The notes under the pieces: generated by a model
Told to the model about the DNA's origin: nothing
Databases searched by the model: none
The model's input: only the letters and a program-made list of their open reading frames with translations
In this document: positions 54,861 to 64,000 of the stretch, piece by piece
Position numbering within the stretch: the first letter of the stretch is position 1
How the letters are laid out: each line of letters starts with the position of its first letter
NCBI GenBank assembly: GCA_022575985.1
Contig: JAKSXM010000007.1
Coordinates: 15,192,501-15,256,500, forward strand
DNA length: 64,000 nt
Direction of reading: 5' to 3'
From: Anagrus nilaparvatae
Taxonomy: Eukaryota > Arthropoda > Insecta > Hymenoptera > Mymaridae
Made by a program: the position numbers and the translations under genes

Positions 54861-56428
54861 CCCTGCCAACTAGCTGGCACTAAGAGCTTTATAGTTCAAT
54901 ATGCCACAGATATCACCGATTAAAACTTTGCAATCATACATACATTTCTATTAACTTTTAAAAGTTTTTTTTTTATTGATCAAAAATTTTGGAACTAATT
55001 TTCAAAAAATTAATTATCAGATTCAAGATATCGAGTAAAAACCATATTATCAAATGTAAGTACTTTCATGGAAATAAATGAGGTATGTATTACATTAAAA
55101 TTAAAAAAAAAACAGTGGTTTGAGATTTTTTGGTAAAAAAATTTTTGAAAAAAAAATTAAGTCTTAATTCCATAATTTTTTTTAAGTATCACCGATTACA
55201 TACATACACGTATACACACACATATAGACTTTTTTTAAAAACCGGTTTTTTAGCTTCCTGAGATCTCAAAACGTGCTTAAATGCCAAAAAATCAAAAACT
55301 AAAATTTGACCCATCACAATGGTTCCTCATTGAAGAACCAAAAAATAAAAGACAAAATTTCATAAAAATTTTAAAAAATATATAGTAATTTCTTTTACGT
55401 GTACAACTTATTAGAAATTGTTCAGAATTTTCCTGAAAAGGAGTACGGTAAAAATTTTTCAAGGAATCCTCAAATTGAGTCAGAATTTTCTAAATCTTAC
55501 TATAGTTTATAGAAATTGAGTCTAAGTAATTCAGGCCAATTGATGAATCAATTGAAAAAGAATATGCTCAAATCCTAGAAATTCTGTTGCTTTCACGTTA
55601 TTTTTTCGATTTTTTGGCATATAAGCACGTTTTGAGAGCCCAGGAAGCTAAAAAACCGGTTTTTAAAAAAAGTCTGTGTGTGTGTGTGCATGTGTGTGAC
55701 TGTGTGTGTATGTATGTATGTATATGGGTAACCGGCAATATTTCACAACCATTATGGAATTAAGACCTAATTTTTTTTTCAAAAATTTTTTCACCAAAAA
55801 AGCTCTAGGTACTTTTTTTTTCAATTTGGATGTAATACCACATTTATCTCCACGAATGTACTTATATTTGAAAGTACGATTTTTACTCGATATCTCGAAT
55901 CTGATAATTAATTTTTCGAAAATTTTTTTCTAAAAATTTTTCGCATAAAAAAATAAAAAATACAGCAACATTTTTTTTTCTCTTTGGATGTAGTGCCTAT
56001 TTTTTTTTCTGTGAAAGTACCATTATCTGAAAATATGGTTATTATTCGATATCTCCAACCTGACACTTAATTTTTTGAATTTTTTTTTCTCAAAATATTT
56101 TACTTTAAAAAATAAAAAATAACAGCAATATTTTTTTCCTTTTTGAAAGTAGTACCTCATTTTTTTCTGTGGGAGTACTAGTTTTAGAAATCTTTTTTAT
56201 AGTCAATTTTTTGGATCTAAAATTTAATTTATTGAATTTTTTTTTTTCAATGTTTTACATAAAAAAATAAAAATAATAGCAATCTTTTTTTTTTACGGCG
56301 TAGTACTTAATTTTTTTCTATGAAAGTACTAATATCTAGCATTATCGTTTTTACTAGGTAAAATAGACCATTAAGAATATTTTGTTATTGTTAATGAGGA
56401 ACCATAGTGCCAATTACTTGGCAGCGTT
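54861..56428. mobile_element. Foldback element with tandem 120-150 bp units in right arm
   Basis: The tips are inverted (TGCCAACTAGCTGGCACTAA against TGCCAAGTAATTGGCACTAT). A strong inner pair is AAACCGGTTTTTTAGCTTCC (about 55240) and GGAAGCTAAAAAACCGGTTT (about 55645). The right arm repeats a unit with GAAAGTACxxTTATCTGAAA and TCGATATCTCxAACCTGA at about 55870, 56025, 56180 and 56325; the left arm has one copy near 55020-55070. Variable GT/AC microsatellites sit at 55195-55230 and 55675-55727. Confidence 0.75.
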
Positions 56429-56472
56429 TTTTTAACTCGGTACATAAAATTCTATTAAAATAAATAGCAATC

Positions 56473-57892
56473 TAATTACCGTATAGGAGCCGGTTTTCGA
56501 TCAGAAGTCACTTTCTTATACCTAGCTGTATCTTTATTTGTTGAAAAATATACTTTAAAATTAATATTTGGAGTTAAATATTGTTGCATTTGATCAGGGA
56601 AATCCTATATTTTACTATCCCAATTAAAAAAATGTCAAATTTATTGATGGATAATTTATAATTTACATTTATTACAAGTGTGCAAGGTAAGGTAATTTCG
56701 ATAATGCAAATTCTATTTTTGATAATAGTATCATTTTGATCGAATTAATTTTCGATAATTTGAAAATCGCTAAAACTAAGTTAAAATCGTGCGCGTTTTA
56801 ATAGAATTCTTATAGGTATAACTATACCTATTTCTTAACTCCCTTTTCACTTCTTTTTTCTTGTTTTTTTAATATAAAATACCTATAATAAGAGTAAAAT
56901 ATAGTAAACAATAGATGAACTACACACTTGTATAAGCATGTATTTTAAACATTTATTTATTAAAATTTGCTTATTAATTTTAATTAACGAAAGAAAATAG
57001 TTGATATAATGTTTTTAAAACTCAAGGAAACAAAATAGGCGCCTTATGTAAGCAACCTGCTGTATATGTTCAGTTTGCGCGCGAGTTTATTAGGGGTCGT
57101 TTACCTGTTTAATTATTTGTGTATTTAAAAGTAAAAACGACATAAATTTTATGAAAAAAGTGTTGGAATATAGTTTTTATATATTTTTAATATTAAAATA
57201 AAGGTTTTTTTTCATTTCAAAGCGTGTATACGTAATTTTTATTAAAATCAAAGCATTTACGAGCATTTATTGTGTTATAAACAAAGTGATACATAAGTAT
57301 ATAAGTACTTTAAATTGTGTTTATGTGTGTTAGTTTATTAAATATTCTATTAATTATTATAAAATATAGTATAAATAATGTAATTATGACAAATTTAGTG
57401 TATTATTATTAAATAAATATCGTTTAAATTAAAAAAAGTGTAAATAAATTGAAAATATCGAAAATACCCATACGTGTAAAAAAGTTCGGATTCGATTATC
57501 GATATACCTATTTAAAATAAATTTGCAATAAATAAGTGAATATAACCCTTTCCCTTCATTTATTAAAGCATCACAACGTAATTAAAAGCATTTTTAGTAT
57601 TCGGCATAGAGTAGGTATCCCTAAAACTCGATTTTAATAACACACGAGATTTGGTGAAAACGATGAGAAAAATCTCCTAAGGTTGTACAAGAGAGCATTT
57701 TTCTTATTTTTTTTATTAATTTAAGTTGTTTTTTAATATCGGTAACGTAGAAATTAGTTCTTTAGGGTTTATAGTTTCATAATAAAACTCGGTTTTAGAT
57801 AAATTATGCATACTTTTTTTATATAAAAGCTAATTTGTGTGTATTTGATCGAAAGCCAATACGTTCGAAAACTGGCTCCTATACGGTAATTA
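56473..57892. mobile_element. 1.4-kb element with ACCGTATAGGAGCC inverted ends
   Basis: Tips TAATTACCGTATAGGAGCCG and the inverse at 57873-57892; the TA at either end could be a Tc1/mariner-type duplication. Only the outermost 30 or so bases are inverted (GGAGCCxGTTTTCGA). The interior is AT-rich with no transposase frame, but GCGCGCGAGTTTATTAGGGG near 57076 stands out. Confidence 0.7.
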
Positions 57893-59160
57893 ATCAAAAT
57901 CAAAAACAATAATGAAAATGTTTATGAATAAGATTTAAACATTTAAATACATCTCAAGAATTTACAATACAATAATAACATTTTATTCTCCTTAAAAGTT
58001 TTATATACCTCGTCATTCGAAAAATTTCTTCTATACAACAACACAACAATTAATAAAAACATAAATATTATTTTCAGTAAATAAATTTTAAAAAATTTAT
58101 TTGATTTTTATTAAAATGACTGTAATAAAAAATACTTAGTCATCATACTAAATAATAAAAAAATATTCTTTATTATTCAATTTTTTTTTATATGCAATAA
58201 TATATTGTCTAATATTATAGTTGAATAGATGAATAATGTATTATAAAGTAGCGCGTCTTATATATAGTTTATGATATTACTTGGTTTTAACCATGCATAG
58301 TCAGCCTTTTCATCTAAATTTATATGAGTTAAAATATGAATTTTATGCAGTAACTATATATTGACAAATTGATTCTTTAGATTATTTCTATTATCTGCTC
58401 TTGAATGCAATTTTTACATTCAAAAATAAAACAGTAATTGGGCACCGAGTGTGAGACTTTTTTAACAAGCAGAATAAGTGGGGTTTTTAACCTGTAACCT
58501 AGTTGAATGGGCCAAGCCACAAAGGGCTTTACGTTTTAAGATAGGATTTCTTGAGTTTCTTTAAAAAAACCTTTCTACTTTATTTTTTTGTCAAATAATG
58601 CTGGGTCTATTTTTTAAGCACCTTCACATCCTAGAATTGCTGGAGGATCCTGGTTACGCGTGCACTCTTTTTTGGTGCATGCCTGTCGTGCACCGGTATC
58701 GCATTTGGTGCACAGTTATTATACGCTTATTAAGCCCTTCCTGACTTTTTAAAATTAATCTTTCTGACGTCTTTTTATTCTAAAATTTTAAAACATCATT
58801 AAAAATTATTATGCATCAATTTTTTTTATGATTATTAATTACAAATAATATTTATTTCGAACTTTTTAAAGCTAAAAAATAGTGATATTGAAAAATTATA
58901 CATGCAAGAGTAAAATATCTTTTTATAAAGGTATACAAAAATCATAAAAGTCAAAAGTTAACTGACGTACCAAAACGTCAAGATAATAAACATTTTTATT
59001 TAAACAATATTTTACTCATGAATAAGTCACTAAATCTCTTGCTCTTAAAAGTCAAATTCACGATGTAATCATTCAATGCTTTCAAACTATTATTTTCTAG
59101 AAAATTTTGCGAATTCATATTTTTCTGTCAATCAATATTAATATATATTCCAGTCAAATA
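57893..59160. other. AT-rich intergenic DNA
   Basis: Around 58660-58730 three GGTGCA/GTGCACC strings cluster (TGGTGCATGCC, CGTGCACCGG, TGGTGCACAG). No gene recognised. Confidence 0.5.
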
Positions 59161-59419
59161 CACTGAACGGAATATCCGGTTGCTGATACTGAAATTCCGG
59201 TTTTGATATTCGGGATGTTTTTTTTCTTTTAAATAGTTACAAATGGCATAAAACCCAACGAAAGTGTTAAAAAAAATTTTTTTTAATTAGTGAAACTCAT
59301 TTTTTTTTTATTTTTCTTAACATTTCAAGCCATTTGTAATCGTTTAAAGTAAGAAAAGAAAATATTCCAGCTATCTTAGCCAGAATTCTGGTAGCCGAGA
59401 CCAGAATTTGTTTTCAGTG
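59161..59419. mobile_element. CACTGAA MITE with TA target duplication
   Basis: 259 bp with tips CACTGAACGGAATATCCGG and CCAGAATTTGTTTTCAGTG, TA on both sides, and inverted inner parts (AGTTACAAATGGCATAAAA, with AAGCCATTTGTAATCGTTT). Consistent with a Tc1/mariner-type MITE. Confidence 0.75.
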
Positions 59420-60333
59420 TATGTATTATTTAATTAATCGCTTCATATTTTTGAGTCAAATTGGGTATTACGATTATGAACTCAAATTTTTTGGAAACAT
59501 TGTCGCAGAAATTAAACTTTGTTAGAAGCAATTACCAATAAATGATCCCTATAGGAAACTAAAAAATTAATTTGTTTTTAGCGGGTTATTTTCCCTTGCT
59601 TTTCAAAATTTAAAGAAAAATTTAATTACTTTTTTCCAATACTTTAATTTGAAAAAAATGATCTAAAATACAAAAATTCGAAGTCTTGTAGCTGCAATAA
59701 GAAGAAAGTGCCTATAAAAGTAATTTTCGTACGTAGTTAAGCTTTTCATTCCCAATATTTCTACGATATTAAAAGTTTAAAGACGATATATATCTTACGA
59801 ATGAAGCAATATAAGAGAAAAGTAAAAAAAAATTGAAAAATATAAGCTAAAAGGAATAAAATAAAAATCAGAGCCCCTTTTAAGAATTACTTGTTTAGTA
59901 GAGTTTTATAAAATATTTTAGCCTCCCATAAACAAGGCATAAATTTAAAGCCGAACTGTTATTCAAAAATTAAAAAAAAAATCAATATAATTTAAGTAAA
60001 ATTTGGGATCTTAGCATTAATAATTTCTTAAGAAACTAAAAATCTCACCCACATACCAATAATGTAAGATTTGCTTAAACACAAAATATTATTTTAAATA
60101 ATCAATTATAAAATAAAAATTTAATTTTATTTATTAAAAAAAAATCGTCTATAACCGTCATAAAAAAAGAAAAATATAAATTTCCAAAAAATTATTTGTA
60201 ACGTAAAAAATTTTAAGTAGAGTAACCGTACGTATGTTACGACGCGCAAGTCTTATATAGAAAATATATTTAGTGCGCGTTAGTTGATTCTAGTTTGTAT
60301 ATGATGTTAAAAATCTAAAAAAAAGCTTATTTC
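59420..60333. other. AT-rich DNA upstream of a putative promoter
   Basis: Nothing coding. From 60238 the sequence gains CpG (ACGACGCGCAAG, AGTGCGCGTTAG). Confidence 0.5.
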
Positions 60334-60366
60334 AGTGCCGTATCGTCGGCTCGCCGTGACGGTTGA
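60334..60366 (+). promoter_or_regulatory. Putative Inr plus DPE core promoter
   Basis: TTCAGTG places an insect initiator (TCAGTY-like) with A+1 at 60334. GGTTG at 60361-60365 is a DPE match (RGWYV) at exactly +28 to +32. The sequence between (GCCGTATCGTCGGCTCGCCG) is the most CpG-rich spot for several kb. No coding exon follows in this window, so it would start a transcript with a non-coding first exon. Confidence 0.35.
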
Positions 60367-61664
60367 AATTTATATATTTTATAAAAAATAAATGAATATA
60401 TGGGTATATTGTTATATATAAAATAAACTTTTTTATCGCTTGTTGTAGAAAATGTTTTGTTTTGTAATTTTATCTAAAAGTTTTGTTAAAATTTAATTAT
60501 TTAACTCTGTGAAAATTAACAAAAAAAAATTTGTTTATTCAATTTTTTTGGTTTGTTTTATTTAATAGATAAAATAAGATCTGTTAGAAAAAGAAAAGTT
60601 TTAAAATAGTTTTAAAAAGTTTTTTGAAAATTTATTTATAAGGTTTTGTTGCATTAAAGTTTAGCAAGAAATAATTTTACATGCAGTTAAACACGTGAGT
60701 TTTATATTTAAAATAATTTTATTAATCATATTAATAATAATTATGTTTATAAGTTTAATTAATCAAAAAATAAATTTATTTACATTTCGTCAGAGTAAAA
60801 AAAGTTACTAAAAATATTTATTCGACAAATAAAAAACGTATACGTATTTCAACAGGTTTATATTGACCAAGACCAAATAAATTACAAGCATTATATATAT
60901 ATATATATATATACTTTAATTACATTTATGACAAAAATAATCATGATTAAAAAAAAAATGAGAAAATAAGGTAATTTTATTTTATATCAAGCCAAGCATA
61001 TTTTTTTTTAAAAAAATTAAGCACGTATACACCATACGTTAGAAAAAGCGATAATTATCACAATTTTTTTTTGAATTAAAAATCTAAATTTAATAACGTT
61101 TATGCGTGTGTTTATTAACGACTTTTATATATAATATTCATCGTGTATAATTACTTTGTGACTTAAAAAAAAAATATAATTATTATGAAAATAAAAAAAA
61201 TAGTAATTAAAATTTAATATTAAATAATAATAATCCAATTGTATGTTCTTCTACTCTTATTTTTTTACTATTAAATGTCAGCAGTTTTTTTTTACCTTTA
61301 TAGGTATATATATAGGACTCTTTTACTTTATTTTTTTAAATATGATATAACAAAGTTAAGCTTGGAAAAATAAGTACAACAGTTTACTGATATGTAATTA
61401 GAACTTTTTTTTTTTACTAACAATTTTTGTTTATAATAGTTTTTTTTTTGTTAATTTTAAGATATTTAAAAAAGTTTTAGTTTAAAAATTTAATCAGAAC
61501 TGCTTTTAAACTTCAAATAAGATGTGTAATAAACTTGCGAAAGCTGAAATATTCAAAATTTGAATTTTTAATTAATTACTTTTTTTATAAAAAATATTTT
61601 ATTAAATTTTTTCATAAATTAAATACTATTCTGCAATTAAATGAATTAACAATCTAATATATAT
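60367..61664. other. AT-rich intergenic or intronic DNA
   Basis: Nothing recognised; a TA microsatellite at 60893-60912. Confidence 0.5.
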
Positions 61665-62454
61665 ATATGTCGCAGTTTTGTATAATAGGAATGTGCGGTT
61701 ACCCGAAATATTCGATACTCGACCCAAAAATTCAGGTTTTTTTTGGGTTTTTTGGATTTTAGTTAGACAAATTTTCGGTTCAGTCTATACCTGCAGTTAT
61801 TTATTGAAAAATTTCGGACTTTGACCGAAACTTGATCTGGCCTGATTATTTGAAAAATTAATCACTCCTAAGTTTTTGCACCAAACTTGTGAGCTTTTAT
61901 GGAAAAATTTTTGGTCCCATAAGATCCCATACATTTGGTGATAAAACTTAGAAATAATTAAATAAGCTATAATTTTGTGTATCTTATTTGTTTTTTAATT
62001 AGCAATTTTTTTCACCCGGTAATTTGAAAACCCAAGCAATTTTTTAAAATGACTGCCAGTCTAGTAACCAAATATCCATATTAAATAATAACATTAACAT
62101 TAAAGAAACACTTTAAGAAAAAAAATCAATAGTACCATCAACTTCAGGTATCTTGGGACCTAAAAATATTAAATTATTAATTTTTATTAATTTTCGAAGA
62201 GGTTAGAAATTGAATATTTAAATTTATTTAACCAGTCCTAAATTTTGTGTCCAAAGAGTTTAAAAACATGCCTTTTTAAAAGACACTTAAATTCGGTGAT
62301 ACTGATTTTTTTTTAAATAATATGCTGAAAAGTTATTTAAGTTTAAACTATATATTATGTGCTAATGTTATTAGTACATAATATTATTATTATTATTAAA
62401 CTTTATTTCTTAACTACAAATAATACTGAAATGTCTATAATACTGCGACATATA
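61665..62454. mobile_element. Inverted-repeat element with TATATGTCGCAGT ends
   Basis: The left TATATGTCGCAGTTTTGTATA and right complement (TATAATACTGCGACATATA) bound 790 bp. Next to the left tip is AGGAATGTGCGGTTACCCGA, found also at 22309. The arms are short; the interior is unrecognised. Confidence 0.55.
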
Positions 62455-63707
62455 CGTCCCTAAAACAAGATTTTTATACTAAAAAAAAATTTTTTTTTGT
62501 TTCACACATAATTATTTTTTTTAATTTAACTTTTTTCATTAAAAAATTATAATTACTCACGTATGTATAAATACAATTTTTTTTATACAAATATATAAAG
62601 AACACGCAATTATATAATTAAATTAAATATATAAAAACATATATATACATTTATACTAGCGACATAGCCCGGTTTTAACCAGATAATACTCTGGAATAGT
62701 TTTTTAGAAAATTATATATTATTAAAATTTTGTTTAGCCCGGATTATCCACATTATTATTATTATTATTAAAAAATAATTTCAATGGTTATTCCATTTAA
62801 AATTTAATTTATCAATCTCTATTGAAGAAAAGTAGACTTTTTCTGAATATCATCAAATTAAATGAAATTTAAAAAAATTATATTATTTGACATCGAATTT
62901 TTAATTTACATAATTTGGTATACAATATTATAAATCAAGTTCTTTTTTTTGGTCGAATACTTGTAGCTTTTTGAAAAAATCTAACCAATTTGCTTGAAAA
63001 TTTAGGTAAATGCGCAAAAAATATTTCTGGATCTCATAAACACATTGATGGTAGTAAAAATTATCATATTTTTTTTTTTTACAATTTTTTAAAAATTTCA
63101 AAAAAAATCAAAAATGAATACATTCCAAACAATTATTTTTTTTTGTTGCTAAAAAATTTTTTTACAATTTATCAAAATTATGTATAACCTAGGTTTCTTT
63201 TGCTGCTATTCAGAATCCCTGTCCTAATTTACACTCTTGTTTACAAGATTTCTTTAGTTATAACTAAAACCACAATACACAATAATACAAAAAAAATGTC
63301 TATTGTAAAAAGAACTATAACCAAAACTAAATGATCAAAAATTTTTGTAAATAAAAACGTTATTTGTTCAAAATATCAGCAAACTTCGAATTTTTCCTTC
63401 ACATTGTAATAGTTGTAAACTATAACATTTTCTCTAAAGAACCTTCAGTACAACAGATTATATAATTTGAATCTCCCTAAGGGTACATGCACATTTATCT
63501 AATGTGGGAATAAATTTCTATGAAAATGATTTGAATAAAAATATAATATAATATTTTTTTAGCATTATTATAGTTATAAAATTTACAAACTATAGAAAAA
63601 ATAGGTTTACAAAAATATAACAAGGTTCGTTCTATAAAAATACATTTTAAAAATAAGAATAGTATTCCTCAAATTTTAAAGCATAAAAATTTATTTCATA
63701 ATGAATT
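62455..63707. other. AT-rich DNA
   Basis: ACTAGCGACATAGCCCGG at 62656 starts a short less AT-rich stretch of unknown kind. No gene recognised. Confidence 0.45.
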
Positions 63708-63962
63708 TTACTCATGATAGGACAAAGAAACAAAGGAATCAATATAATAAACTGGTAAAATTAATAATTTGAATTCAAGTAAGAAAAAGTCAGTTAAATA
63801 TGTAAATAGGATACCCAAAATTGTTCCCGATATGCTCAATTGACCTGTCAAGTACGTTGGTGCTGTAGGGGATGAAAATTCCAAGAGTTGCACTAAATGT
63901 TTCAGTGAAACTTCTGAAACATCTCCAATGTGCAGTGAACAATGTGTAAATGATACGAACAA
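63708..63962 (-). pseudogene. Possible MFS sugar-transporter exon, degraded
   Basis: An 84-codon minus-strand frame. Its middle reads LLEFSSPTAPTYLTGQLS and ISGTILGILFTYLTDFF. This is like the conserved step after TM4 in sugar porters (YxxEFSSPxxRGxL, then a Gly-rich TM5 GILxxYxxG) as in trehalose or glucose transporters. The key Arg-Gly after SSP is not present, and the flanks do not extend the likeness, so this is likely a retro-copied or decayed fragment. The window ends 38 bases beyond it. Low confidence. Confidence 0.3.
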
Positions 63963-64000
63963 ACTTTATAAATATGAATTTTTGAGGTGACCTAGACTAT

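Noticed and set aside
58435..58735. Possible tRNA or small RNA around GGGCACCGAG and GGTGCATGCC
   Set aside because: No cloverleaf with proper arms and no A/B box pair could be placed.
63708..63962. Confident call as a functional transporter exon
   Set aside because: Only about 40 residues resemble the family, the RG after SSP is lost, and nothing extends it; listed as a weak pseudogene instead.

Overview
The window looks like euchromatic or intergenic DNA of an insect or another arthropod with a strongly AT-rich genome. It has long A/T tracts and A/T-ending codons. It carries one intact multi-exon eukaryotic gene with small GT-AG introns, and it is crowded with non-LTR and LTR retrotransposon copies, piggyBac-, pogo/Tigger- and hAT-type DNA elements, and many hairpin MITEs. 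No prokaryotic features, rRNA, tRNA or CRISPR array were seen. The exact order cannot be fixed from sequence alone.

The only host gene I can assemble with confidence is an NTAN1 orthologue (protein N-terminal asparagine amidohydrolase, the entry step of the Asn/N-degron pathway). It is on the + strand with coding exons at 24524-24710, 24869-24934, 26498-26680, 27550-27761, 28033-28194 and 28256-28381. All junctions are in phase and give a predicted 311 aa protein with the catalytic cysteine context (SDDMTTC) retained. A degraded exon resembling an MFS sugar transporter lies at the right edge, minus strand. A CpG-bearing stretch near 60.33 kb fits an Inr plus DPE core promoter.

Layout: 0.4-3.4 kb, an element with two 668-bp inverted arms and a 9-10 bp target duplication, encoding an unusual hAT-like/USP-like fusion. 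3.5-6.4 kb, a LINE split by a TTAA-flanked piggyBac-type palindrome and by a small hairpin. 7.6-11.0 kb, a foldback element with tandemly repeated arms, itself stuffed with insertions. 11.3-12.4 kb, a second TTAA palindrome. 12.7-14.6 kb, a nested set of MITEs with chains of hairpins separated by exactly one shared TTA or TAA. 14.6-15.1 kb, possible histone gene debris. 18.2-19.3 kb, a minisatellite in a GC-headed repeat. 20.4-21.9 kb, a palindromic element. 24.5-28.4 kb, NTAN1. 32.2-35.4 kb, a solo foldback arm and a second LINE broken by another GC-headed repeat. 36.6-37.2 kb, a third TTAA palindrome. 38.8-44.4 kb, a complete, young-looking LTR element without gag/pol (LARD-like). 45.5-46.3 kb, a pogo/Tigger remnant. 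49.6-52.3 kb, G/C-rich minisatellites and a foldback built from about 130-bp units carrying near-palindromic GTCACC/GGTGAC. 53.4-57.9 kb, three more inverted-repeat elements. 59-62.5 kb, small inverted-repeat elements.

The strongest leads are the hAT-like/USP fusion in the long-TIR element, the TTA/TAA-delimited hairpin chains, the recurring architecture of foldbacks with about 130-150 bp repeating arms, and the LARD-like element with its repeated internal motif. All family names rest on motifs and ends read by eye; no database search was possible.
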